From NCBI GenBank assembly GCA_013150955.1, contig JAADJD010000055.1, forward strand, positions 96,661 to 160,660: 64,000 bases of DNA. The letters are read 5' to 3'. Shown piece by piece: positions 51,299 to 61,258 of the stretch. The notes under the pieces were generated by a model. The model worked only from the letters and a program-made list of their open reading frames with translations, was not told the DNA's origin and ran no database searches. Numbering within the stretch: position 1 is the stretch's first letter; the number at the start of each line of letters is the position of its first letter. Position numbers and translations under genes: made by a program. This DNA is from Calditrichota bacterium (lineage in GTDB: Bacteria > Calditrichota > Calditrichia > RBG-13-44-9 > J042).

Positions 51299-51754
51299 TT
51301 ATTGATGGAGTAAAATTAACGCCACCCCAACTCCCGCAAGGTCGGCCAGCAAATCCTTCCAGCAAAAATGATTCCCCGGCCGCCGGCGATCCCGAAATTC
51401 TTTGGCCAATCCCAGACTAAACGCGATGCTGGCCCCCACCCAGGGACTCCGTTCCGGTTCCATCTGGAACTGTCGCTGGAGCACCTGGGCGGAGAATACG
51501 GTCATCATCAGGCTGCCCATGAAATGATGGCCTTTGTCCGGGGCAAACCAGGGATCGCCCCCCTGGCCGGTGGGGGAAACGGCGGAGTCGGTCTCTACCA
51601 CCTTATGGATCGTAAAAAGGGAATGGGGCGACTCGTTCTGAGCCACTCCAGGTGCTGGCAGGAGGCACACCCCAACCATGATGATGGTCCACAACGAAAC
51701 CATTTGGCGAACCCATCCTTTCCGACCATTCGATTTAAAAACCAAACGCTTCAT
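51299..51754 (-). CDS. YfiM/DUF2279-like membrane protein
   Basis: DKGHHFMGSLMMTVFSAQVL...LGLAKEFRDRRRPGNHFCWKDLLADLAGVGVALIL. Confidence 0.6.
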   Translation of the reverse strand: MKRLVFKSNGRKGWVRQMVSLWTIIMVGVCLLPAPGVAQNESPHSLFTIHKVVETDSAVSPTGQGGDPWFAPDKGHHFMGSLMMTVFSAQVLQRQFQMEPERSPWVGASIAFSLGLAKEFRDRRRPGNHFCWKDLLADLAGVGVALILLHQ

Positions 51755-51824
51755 GCGGCCTCCTGCTCAATCCAAATCTCACATCGTGCTTCCGCCTTAC
51801 CACCATTCCCCGGTAATTGCTTTT

Positions 51825-52316
51825 TTAAAAATGGATGGAAATCCGCATGCCCACCCATCCTGTAGAGGACGGGACCGACTGCGGAATGAAGCCGGAAATA
51901 TCCATGGCTGTATCAAACTCGAACAAATACGCATCCACGTAAGCATCCACAATCGTCAACACATAGGCCAGCCCCAGGTACCAGGTGAACGTATTCCGTT
52001 TTTCCTGATAGGCCCGAATCCGGGTGCTCCGCCATTGTCGATGGTAGTACACCACCCGCTGCAGGAGCAGTGCGTTTACCCCGAAAACCAAAACGGCTTT
52101 GGCATATTGATGATTGTACACCTGTCCCCAGCCCGGTAAAACGGCGGATCGCAACATGGCCCCGGTAGGGGACTTCAGGGGCTGATCACTGAGTAGCTTC
52201 AGCGTGTCGATGACCGCTGTATCCCCCCTGGCTACCGAACGTTCCATTGCCCCCAGCAGGGAACTTCCCCCCAATCCCCATAGAATAACTAAAATTACAA
52301 TAATTTGCCGTTGCAT
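51825..52316 (-). CDS. DUF5683-type protein
   Basis: RSAVLPGWGQVYNHQYAKAVLVFGVNALLL. Confidence 0.7.
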   Translation of the reverse strand: MQRQIIVILVILWGLGGSSLLGAMERSVARGDTAVIDTLKLLSDQPLKSPTGAMLRSAVLPGWGQVYNHQYAKAVLVFGVNALLLQRVVYYHRQWRSTRIRAYQEKRNTFTWYLGLAYVLTIVDAYVDAYLFEFDTAMDISGFIPQSVPSSTGWVGMRISIHF

Positions 52317-52348
52317 TCAATCATCCACTGCACGGTTGCACAAAAACA

Positions 52349-52729
52349 TCACGATCGCCAGGCAATGCATTCAATCTCCACCAGCACGTCTTTTGGCAGC
52401 CGACTGACTTCCACGGCAGAACGCGCCGGTGGATTTTCCGGGAAAAATTCCGCGTACACTTCATTCATCAGCGGAAAATCGTCCATGCGTTTTAAAAAAA
52501 CCGTGGTTTTTACCACATGGGAAAGGTCGGTGCCCGCGGCCTCTAAAACTGCGGCCAGATTTTTTAACACCTGACGCGTCTGTACCTTCACGTCCCCCTC
52601 CACCAGCGCCCCGGTGGCGGGATCAATTGCAATTTGCCCGGCGGTAAAAACCAGCTGCCCAACAACGATCGCCTGACTGTAAGGGCCTACTGGCTCAGGG
52701 GCATTCCGGGTGTACACCACCTGTTTCAT
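52349..52729 (-). CDS. RidA-family enamine/imine deaminase
   Basis: [51 protein letters not shown]. Confidence 0.95.
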   Translation of the reverse strand: MKQVVYTRNAPEPVGPYSQAIVVGQLVFTAGQIAIDPATGALVEGDVKVQTRQVLKNLAAVLEAAGTDLSHVVKTTVFLKRMDDFPLMNEVYAEFFPENPPARSAVEVSRLPKDVLVEIECIAWRS

Positions 52730-52799
52730 ATGTTGCCTCCCCTATTTTGACTGATTTGGTTAACGATCCGATAAATCCTATTGTTGAACAACACCCGAA

Positions 52800-53417
52800 T
52801 CACATCAGCACCCGCTCGATGCTCCCCTTTCCCTCTCGAATAATTTCTACCTCATCATGAATGATCTTGATGATGGTCGATTCTTCCGCATCGGGCAGGG
52901 GGCCCGCGTCCAGGAACACTTCCGCGTGATGGGCATAGCGCTGCATGATTTCTTCCGGATCGTTCAGCAGCTCCCCTTCTTCAATATTGACCGAGGTGTT
53001 GGCAAGCGGATGTCCCAGCGTATGCACCATGGCCATCACAATACGATTGTCCGGTATGCGGATGCCCACCTCTTTGCGGCGTGTCAACATCAACTTGGGA
53101 ATTTCGCGGGTGGCTTCCAGAATCACCGTATACGGGCCCGGAAAACAGCGTTTCAGGATTCGAAACGCAAAATTGGATATGCGGGCATATTGAGACGCCT
53201 GTTGAATGGACTCGCAAATTAAACTGATGGGTTCGAATTTGGTTTTGCCTTTCAGCCGGTAAATGGCCTCCAGCGCGTGCTTTTTGTACAGACTGCAGCC
53301 AATTCCGTAAACCGTATCCGTCGGGTAAATGATCAACTGGCCATTCTCAAGGGCCTCAACCGCTTTGTTGATCGACCGTTGATGTGGATTCTCCGGGTAC
53401 ACTTTGAACCGAATCAT
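52800..53417 (-). CDS. L-threonylcarbamoyladenylate synthase-type (Sua5/YciO/YrdC)
   Basis: LIIYPTDTVYGIGCSLYKKHALEAIYRLKGK. Confidence 0.9.
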   Translation of the reverse strand: MIRFKVYPENPHQRSINKAVEALENGQLIIYPTDTVYGIGCSLYKKHALEAIYRLKGKTKFEPISLICESIQQASQYARISNFAFRILKRCFPGPYTVILEATREIPKLMLTRRKEVGIRIPDNRIVMAMVHTLGHPLANTSVNIEEGELLNDPEEIMQRYAHHAEVFLDAGPLPDAEESTIIKIIHDEVEIIREGKGSIERVLM

Positions 53418-53734
53418 GCGGATTCATCGCCTCCAACCGTATCGTGTCGGGCCACCATCCAACAACACCAAAAGTAGAAGATAAAATAACGGCCTATGTT
53501 TTACAACAACTTATTCAGTCAATGCAGGAAGGGTATTACCTTCAAATGCAACATCGTCTCTCAAGATTCACCAACGGCTTTGCTGAGGGAATATTTACCC
53601 GATTCGCACATTGAACGGCGAGTGACACGAATGAAGCCGAAAAGCAGGAACCACTCGGAAGTTTTTTCATCCACAAACCGTTCCAACGGCGAACGAAACA
53701 AGCGCTGATTTGATTTTGTGGGGAATTTTCAATA

Positions 53735-53905
53735 AACCAAGATTATGCAATAGCCTACGAATGACATGAATGAACACCAATGAAAATAATAAAATGCACT
53801 TAATTCTATCTGGATGAAAATGTTTTCCCGGATATATTCGCTATTTTGGTGATATGATTCGAATTCATTCGTGTGATTCGTGGTTTAACGCTTTATTTGG
53901 GTTGA
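53735..53905 (+). repeat. Dispersed foldback repeat, copy F
   Basis: AAGATTATGCAATAGCCTACGAATGACATGAATGAACACC...TCTGGATGAAAATGTTTTCCCGG...CATTCGTGTGATTCGTGGTTTAACGC. Confidence 0.8.
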
Positions 53906-53956
53906 ATCATTTTTCAGTCCGTGCAATCATGATGGTTGAAAACAGCCCATCCGGCT

Positions 53957-55165
53957 TCAGGCTGTCACTCCCACACCGGGCAACACTCGTGACCACAAGC
54001 GATCCAGCCGCAAGTTGCGGCTCCCGGTCATCAACACGGTGGTACGGGGTTCCAGGAAGGGCTGCAGGGTTTCCGGCACCTCTTCGGGATCCCGACACAC
54101 TTTCACAATTTTGTTGGTGTGATTGATCTGGCGAATGCCCTCTGCAATATAGCGGGCCCCTTCCCCCACAGTGATGATCACGTCGATTGGCAGCGCGGAG
54201 ATGTAATACCCCGCCTTTAAATGGGTTTCCGACACCCGCGGGCCGGGATCGCGAATATCTCCAATGACCAGCACCAGCAGATTGGAATAGGGACGGAATT
54301 GCACCAGACTTTCACAGGCCTTGCTCACGGAGTTGGTGGTGGCATCGTAGGTGTAATCCAGGAAAAACATGTCCTGAGCGGTAATCAAATTCCCCCGATG
54401 CTCCAGCACATTAAATTTTTCTTCCAGCACGTCCCGAATGCTGGAGAATTCAATCCCCAGTACCCGCGCCGCCGAAATGGCCGCCAGCGCATTGTAAATA
54501 AACGCAGAGCTGTAAACATGGAGGTGGAATCGGTAAAAATCGTTTAACATGAATTCGATCCCCTCCGGCCCCAGATAACGAATGTTCGAGGCGTAAAAAT
54601 GCGCATTGGTGTTCAGACCAAACTTGATGATCCGCCGCGTATGGGAAAATTTATCCATCGCACTGACCAGATCGTCGTCCATGTTCAGGATGGCAAAGCC
54701 ATCTTCGGGTAAATTGCGCACCAGCTCCACCTTGGCGTCGGCAATCAGATACTTATCCCCCTGGGATGCCAGATGGGCCTCACCAATGTTCGTCACGATC
54801 CCGATGTTGGGTTCGGCCACGCTGACGGCCAACTCGAACTGCTGCGGATTGATGATGCCCAGCTCCAGAAGGGCGTACTGATGCGATTTGTTCAGCTTTA
54901 GCAGGGTAGCTGTCACCGCCGATGCCGTGGAACAATCCAGCGGCGTTTCCAGCACATTGCCAAATCGGGAAAGAATGGTGGCCAGCATGCGTTTGGTTGT
55001 GGATTTTCCTTCGGTGCCGGCAATGCCAATGATGGGAATGTCGAACTGTCTGCGGTGATCCAGAATCTTGCGCAGGTTCAGTAATATATAATCCGAAAGT
55101 TCCTCGTGGGTATCCAGAGAAATTTCGTCAAAATAGAGCTTTTCGGGTGACTTGCGATCTGACAA
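53957..55165 (-). CDS. Mur ligase-family protein
   Basis: IPIIGIAGTEGKSTTKRMLATIL; LDYTYDATTNSVSKACESL. Confidence 0.8.
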   Translation of the reverse strand: MSDRKSPEKLYFDEISLDTHEELSDYILLNLRKILDHRRQFDIPIIGIAGTEGKSTTKRMLATILSRFGNVLETPLDCSTASAVTATLLKLNKSHQYALLELGIINPQQFELAVSVAEPNIGIVTNIGEAHLASQGDKYLIADAKVELVRNLPEDGFAILNMDDDLVSAMDKFSHTRRIIKFGLNTNAHFYASNIRYLGPEGIEFMLNDFYRFHLHVYSSAFIYNALAAISAARVLGIEFSSIRDVLEEKFNVLEHRGNLITAQDMFFLDYTYDATTNSVSKACESLVQFRPYSNLLVLVIGDIRDPGPRVSETHLKAGYYISALPIDVIITVGEGARYIAEGIRQINHTNKIVKVCRDPEEVPETLQPFLEPRTTVLMTGSRNLRLDRLWSRVLPGVGVTA

Positions 55166-55494
55166 TTTGCCTCTCCAGGATTAATTTGGGTATTTCAATT
55201 GTTCAGAGACCAACGATGGTTCTACATTATACAAGCCGGGAACATTTTGATTATGCGTCAAATCAAAAAACCCAAACTGGTTTAGATAACGTTTACGGCG
55301 TAACAAAAATGGGGTTCCCCATTTCAGGATGTGAGAATGACTTGCCATTAACAATCCGTATCCAATTGGAATCTATAATTTAATTCCAAAAACTGGCAAA
55401 ACGTAATCGAAAAGGAAATCGTTACCTCACCCCCGGTGGCATTTCCGGGCCTCAAAGCCTTTTACCTAAATCGACCGTTCCCACAAAAATTTAA

Positions 55495-55886
55495 CCCGGA
55501 TTTTGCACAAGCCGCCGAATTCCACGAATTATCACGAATAGAAATAATCCAAATTATTTATTAGACCGCGAATGAACACAAATAAAAACAAATTCCTGGA
55601 AGCCGACATTTTACTAAGCAAAACTTACCGATACCTGAACAAATCATTTTGCTTGTAACGGTTGATTTGAACCCAAATGATGCTTTAAACCGTGAATCAC
55701 GCGAATGAATCCGAAAAATATTAACAAAATCGTTAATATCTCCCGGAACACATTTTCATCCAGATACAATCCAATGTATTTTATTTGTTTTATTTGTGTT
55801 AATTCGTGTAATTCGTAGGCTAATACATAATCTGGGTTTATTATTTGTGTTCGTGTCATTCGCGGTCGAATGCATCATCCGGGTTA
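55495..55886 (-). repeat. Dispersed foldback repeat, composite copy G (reverse orientation plus extra arms)
   Basis: CCCGGAACACATTTTCATCCAGATACAATCCAATGTATTTTATTTG...GTAATTCGTAGGCTAATACATAATCTGGG. Confidence 0.75.
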
Positions 55887-55927
55887 GTGCTCATTCATGC
55901 AACCGGGAGGGAGGGCATTTCTCCGGG

Positions 55928-56722
55928 TTAGATGAACTGAAGCTCGGGAATGTAATCCAGCTTTTTGTAATAAAAGAGGTAGTGAAAATACTCCCGTAAT
56001 TGCTGCCAGATGGCCTCATCGGGTTCATATCGGTAAAATTGTTCCAGCAGGTCAGCGTAATAATCCCAGTCATTCAAATGATCCCGTGCATACCACCTGG
56101 CAATGCGAGGAATGTTACGCAATCCCAATTCGCGCGCGTTTTGCAGATCTTCCAGTAACCGGGTTTCCCGAAAATCTTTGCGAACTGCCACCACCGCATG
56201 CACGAAGGCAAACCCCATTTTTTCCGACCAGCTTTCAATCAGATCCAGTCGAATATCGCTTTGCAGATCCACCTCCAGCGCGGCATTCCCGGTGTAGCAG
56301 CAGGCTTCGTGGGTGGCCAGGGCATCGTCCACCGAAAGAGGCAGCTGCACCGCCTGCCAGGCCGGCTCAATCTCATAAATTTCATTCAACACCAGCTGGG
56401 CCAGCACATGGTAAGGATCCTCCGGCGGCTGAAACGCAATAGTCTTCAGTTCTCGCATGGCCGCACGGAAAAACAGCAGACATACGCGCCCTTCCTGTTC
56501 GCTGAATACCGTTACATCCCTGACCAGGCGAAGTTCCGATGAATAGCGCGCATATTCCAGCGGCGAAATCAGCGCAATGTCCAGTTCCCCCTGAATCAAC
56601 TGCTGACAATTCCGCAGTAAATCGCCACGCACCACCCGAAACGGATGCTTGTAGTTAGGATCCTCCAGCAGGAAGGTCAGCGGCTGACAGATCAAATCAT
56701 TTGTAATCCCCAACCGGTTCAT
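55928..56722 (-). CDS. MqnA/MqnD-like solute-binding-fold protein
   Basis: GELDIALISPLEYARYSSELRLVRDVTVFSEQEGRVCLLFF; no obvious signal peptide. Confidence 0.7.
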   Translation of the reverse strand: MNRLGITNDLICQPLTFLLEDPNYKHPFRVVRGDLLRNCQQLIQGELDIALISPLEYARYSSELRLVRDVTVFSEQEGRVCLLFFRAAMRELKTIAFQPPEDPYHVLAQLVLNEIYEIEPAWQAVQLPLSVDDALATHEACCYTGNAALEVDLQSDIRLDLIESWSEKMGFAFVHAVVAVRKDFRETRLLEDLQNARELGLRNIPRIARWYARDHLNDWDYYADLLEQFYRYEPDEAIWQQLREYFHYLFYYKKLDYIPELQFI

Positions 56723-58799
56723 TCTGACGATGGCTCCATCGGCTTTCTCTGGATTCGTTTGGATTAAACGCGGGTAAAAACAGGTAACAATCGGTGCCCT
56801 TGTTCAATTCGCTTTCAAAATAAATAATCCCATCATTTTCCTTGACAATCTGATACACAATGGACAGTCCCAGACCCGTTCCAAATGTCTTGGTGGTAAA
56901 GAAGGGATTGAAAATTTGTTTCAAATTTTCTGGGGAAATGCCACACCCGTTATCCCGGATCAACACCAGCACGTAAGGTTGTTCAGTGATTCGGGAATGG
57001 AACGGCTTCCGGGAAAATCGTTCGGCAACCTTTTCCCCCGGCAAAATGCTAATCTGAATTTCCCCGTCCTTTTCAATCGCCTCGATGCTGTTTAAAATCA
57101 GGTTCATAAACACCTGCTGAATCTGGGAGCTATCCACGTAAATCTCCGGTAAATCCGGGTAGAGCGATTCGGTAACCCGGATGTTGTGCTCCCGAAATTT
57201 TTGCTTCAACAGACCAATCACATCCCGCAGAATGGTCTCGATCTGGCAAAACTGCCGATTGGGTTTCTGCGGCTTGGCGTAGGAGAAAAGCGAACGCAGC
57301 ATCTCATCCAGTCGGTTCACCTGGCGAATAATCCGACGCACGTACTCGTTTTTGGGATCGTCCGGACTCAGCTCCTCCTCAAAGGTCTGGGCAATGGCCT
57401 TGATCCCGGCCAGTGGATTCCGGATTTCATGGGCAATGCCCGAAGCCATCACCCCCAGAGAGGCCAGCCGTTCCATTCGCCGCATCTCCTCCTGAAGTTC
57501 CTTGCTATAGGTGATGTCCTTCAGAGAAATGATGTAGCCCGCGGTACCGCCCTCTTCATCCTTATATTCGTGCACGGTAAATCCCACCAGCAACCGCTCC
57601 CCGTGTTGATTGGTCAACACCAGCTCCGGACGTTCAAAGGTGGTTGATGAAGGATGCCGGGAATTTAATATGGTGCGAATATTCTGATCGCTCATCACAT
57701 CGGACAATCGCTTGTAGGTGACCACTTCCGGAGAAATGCCCAGCAGGTCGGACGCCATTTTGTTCAAATACAGAATGCGCAATTCCTCGCTAATGACCAG
57801 GATGCCAAAATTCAGCTGGTTAATGATGCGATCCAGAAACTGGTAGGAAAATTTCCACACCCGATTGTCCAGGCTCTCGCGTACCTGGGACTTCAACCCC
57901 TCCAGATAAAAGGCGTACTCAAAAAGTTTTCCAAAGAATTGAATCACCCGGTAATCGGCCTCCGAAAAAGGCTGCTCATCAGTGCGCAGGGTTAAGAGGA
58001 GTCCGCGGGTTTCGTTCTGGGACACGATGGGATAAATAATAAACGACCGCACATTGACATTCAGAATGGAACGCAGGTATAGCAGCAGGTTGTTTTCCAC
58101 CGTTACGCGATTCAGAATGGTGGGTTCTTTTAACCGAACCGCTTTTACCACGGTAGGCAGGTCATCAATGCGCAGCGTCCAGGGTTCGGTGATTACCGAT
58201 TCGGGATCCGCTGCCTGAAGAAACAATTCGTCCTCGGTAAGCCATTGAAAAAAAAACAGGTACCGCGAATGCAGAATCTGCCGCATGGCTTTAATCCATT
58301 GCTGCACCACATGGGAAAAATTGAACTGCAGGATATTCCCCGAAATCAGCTGAAAATTCTTTTGCAAAATGCGCAGCGTTTCGTTGATGTTCAATTCCCC
58401 GGATTCGCTGCGCACCCGATCTTTCAACCGTAAAAGATTGGTTATGCGTACCCGCAAATCCAGCGGCGTAAAGGGAACCACCACATAGTCGGTTGCCCCC
58501 AGATCCATCACCCGATGTCGCAACCGCACAGGACGATCCTTGACCAGTGCCAGAATGGGCAGGTCGGGATCGGGCAGCATTTGCCGCAGGGTATGAAGCA
58601 AAGAAAATTTCTTCTCGGTTAACCCGGTGGTATCCAGAATGATCAGATCGGCATCAAAAAAGCGAGGCGTCTCTTCATCTATCGATAGGTAGTGAATGAA
58701 ATCGTATTTACAATCCAGTCCTTTTAAACATTCATGAACAAATTGAACCAGCGATTCCTGTTTTCCGATGAGAATGATGTGGTTAGGCAACAGGAACAA
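56697..58799 (-). CDS. Sensor histidine kinase with N-terminal receiver-like, GAF-like and PAS domains
   Basis: [27 protein letters not shown]; HATPase motifs [37 protein letters not shown]. Confidence 0.93.
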   Translation of the reverse strand: [700 protein letters not shown]

Positions 58800-58807
58800 C
58801 TCCTCTG

Positions 58808-59488
58808 CTAACGAGAAAAAATCGATTTAAATTTTTCGTAATCCAGGATGATGATTTTTCCTTTTTCTTTTTTGAGATATCCCTGAAGCATCAGGGATTT
58901 AATGACTCGAGAAATGGTTTCGCGGCTGGTTCCGGCCATGTTGGCCAGATCCTGTTGCAGAGGCAATTCGCTGATTTCCACCTGGCCTTTCCGAAAGACT
59001 CCCGAATCTTCTGCAATGCGCAACAATGTGCTGGCGACCCGACCGGTTGCATCCTGCAGGGATAGCGATTTGATATGCTCGTCGCTTTTCCGAATCCGTT
59101 GGGCCAGTTCTTTCAGCAAATTTATGGCAATCTGCGGATAATCCTTTAACATCTGCAAAAAATCTTCCCGACGAATCACCATCAATTCGGAGTCCTCGAT
59201 GGCCGTCACATTGGCTGATCGCGTCTGCCCGTCTAACAAAGACATTTCCCCAAAGAAATCGCCATCGCTCAGAATGGACAGGATAACCTCCCGACCATCA
59301 TCACTGATGCGGGAAATCTTCACCCGTCCAGACAGAATGATAAACATGGTCGAACCCACTTCTTCCTCAATCAGGATTAGATTGTCCTTGTGGTATTTCT
59401 GTTTGGACGCCACCTGAGCAATTTTTTGCAAATCCTTTTCGCTCAATTCGGAGAACAGCGGTATGGTCTTTAATAATTCAACATCCAT
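58808..59488 (-). CDS. Crp/Fnr-family transcriptional regulator
   Basis: cNMP-binding domain (GDFFGEMSLLDGQTRSANVTAIEDSELMVI) + HTH (LPLQQDLANMAGTSRETISRVIKSLMLQGYL). Confidence 0.93.
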   Translation of the reverse strand: MDVELLKTIPLFSELSEKDLQKIAQVASKQKYHKDNLILIEEEVGSTMFIILSGRVKISRISDDGREVILSILSDGDFFGEMSLLDGQTRSANVTAIEDSELMVIRREDFLQMLKDYPQIAINLLKELAQRIRKSDEHIKSLSLQDATGRVASTLLRIAEDSGVFRKGQVEISELPLQQDLANMAGTSRETISRVIKSLMLQGYLKKEKGKIIILDYEKFKSIFSR

Positions 59489-59501
59489 AGAGCTACCCCT
59501 T

Positions 59502-60173
59502 TTAATATTGGACAATATACCCTTTTAACGAAAACTCAGAACGCAATTGTTCCTTTAACCGCTCCGCATCCTCTCGCTTTCGAAATCCCCCGGCTACCAC
59601 CACGTATAATCGGCTGCCATTGCGAATTTTGTTAATGACCTTCACGTCCCGTATCCGGTCTTCCCACTTCCGTTTAAATTTTAACGCATTTTCGTAATGA
59701 AGAAAAGCCCCAATTTGCACACCGTATCGGGTCTTCTTTTGCTGTCCTGCCAGTAACATGCGCACAAACGCTTCGTCCATCTGAATCCGACGGGCGGTTT
59801 CGTAATATCCGCGGGCGTAATAGTACTGACCAATCCGCTGGCGAATGACTTCCTTTAATCCGGCATCGGTGGTCTCGAAATAGATTCCGGCCATGCGAGC
59901 AATTGCCGAATCGGCCGCATCCATGAATAATGCCTCAATAAACGCCCGCCAGTGAGGATCGGTGATGGCGCCACTCTCGTTTAGCCGCTTCAATTCATAA
60001 ATTTGATGGGAACGATACAACTGGAGCCAGGAATCGGATTGTTGAGAAAGACCCGAATAAACAAACAAAAACAGGATCAGGTGCCAGCGGCTCACAGGTT
60101 GAAGGAGCCAATGCTTTTGCACTGTGGGCAAACCCATAACGGTTCTCGCGATTCGAAATGACAGACCTGACAT
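59502..60173 (-). CDS. SPOR-domain protein
   Basis: GVQIGAFLHYENALKFKRKWEDRIRDVKVINKIRNGSRLYVVVAGGFRKREDAERLKEQL. Confidence 0.8.
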   Translation of the reverse strand: MSGLSFRIARTVMGLPTVQKHWLLQPVSRWHLILFLFVYSGLSQQSDSWLQLYRSHQIYELKRLNESGAITDPHWRAFIEALFMDAADSAIARMAGIYFETTDAGLKEVIRQRIGQYYYARGYYETARRIQMDEAFVRMLLAGQQKKTRYGVQIGAFLHYENALKFKRKWEDRIRDVKVINKIRNGSRLYVVVAGGFRKREDAERLKEQLRSEFSLKGYIVQY

Positions 60174-61243
60174 TCAAACACCGGCGTGGTCAGATGAAAT
60201 TTTTTCTCAAAAAATTCCACGGCCTGGGTTGCCGCCTGCTTGTACTGTCCCCGGGAAAACAAAATGCGCACCCGATAGGCCTGAAGCAGATCCGGATCCA
60301 CCTCCGTATCCGACAACCGCTCCAGAATATCCAGCGCGGCATCAAAATCCCCCTTTTTAACATAAATCTCCGCCAGCGACAATCCGGCTTTGTAATTCCC
60401 GGAATTGACGTTCAACAGTTCCAGGTAAATCTTTTCTACCTCATTAAAAATCCCCTGCTCAAAACAGGCCTTTTCCAGATCGCCAAACACAATGTAGGCA
60501 CGGGAGGGTACCGTGTAACACAATTTCTTCCACTCTCGAATGGCATCCTCTAACCGATCCTCCTCCACATACGATTTTCCCAGGTAATAATAGGCCGCCG
60601 CACAATTGGGATCGACTTTCAGCGCCTCTTTAAATTTGACCCGGGCGTCTTTTCCCCTGTCCTGCTTCACCAGCTCTAATCCCTGAAACACATGATACAA
60701 CGCCATCCGGTGCTTCACTGCATCCGTTCCGGTGTCTAAATACTTTCGGGTCATCTCCAGTGCTTCGGCCCATTCGCCCTTGCGTTCCAGCAACCCCACC
60801 AGTTTCTGCACCACCCACTGGCTGTTCTTCTTATTCAATTGCAACAGCTTCCGCGCAACCTGGATGGCATGATCCACATCCTGTGCCGCCTCGTAATCCT
60901 GCAGCAAACTCTCGTAAACCTTCTGTTTCAATTCAGGGGTGAGATTCCCCCGAAAGGTGAGATCCTTGTGAATGCGAATGGCATGTTTGACCATGCCCTT
61001 CTTCCGCAGTACATCCCCCAGGCGCAGGTACGCCGGGACGTTTTCGCTATCCTCCCGAACGGCTTCCTTCAATTTTTGAATGGCCAGCGCCTCCTGCCCA
61101 TCCACCAGGCATTCCAGCGCTTCCAGGTACACATCCGATTTGGTTCGCCGTTGCTTAATACGAATGGAATACCAGACCACCAGACCAATGGCAGCCAGTA
61201 AAATCAAGAATAACCAGAACTCCAATGCCGGACTTTGGGTCAT
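60092..61243 (-). CDS. LapB/YciM-like TPR protein with C-terminal rubredoxin-type zinc ribbon
   Basis: N-terminal TM, TPRs, C-terminal CQVCHFESREPLWVCPQCKSIGSF. Confidence 0.85.
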   Translation of the reverse strand: MTQSPALEFWLFLILLAAIGLVVWYSIRIKQRRTKSDVYLEALECLVDGQEALAIQKLKEAVREDSENVPAYLRLGDVLRKKGMVKHAIRIHKDLTFRGNLTPELKQKVYESLLQDYEAAQDVDHAIQVARKLLQLNKKNSQWVVQKLVGLLERKGEWAEALEMTRKYLDTGTDAVKHRMALYHVFQGLELVKQDRGKDARVKFKEALKVDPNCAAAYYYLGKSYVEEDRLEDAIREWKKLCYTVPSRAYIVFGDLEKACFEQGIFNEVEKIYLELLNVNSGNYKAGLSLAEIYVKKGDFDAALDILERLSDTEVDPDLLQAYRVRILFSRGQYKQAATQAVEFFEKKFHLTTPVFECQVCHFESREPLWVCPQCKSIGSFNL

Positions 61244-61258
61244 TCACCATCTCCTCGC

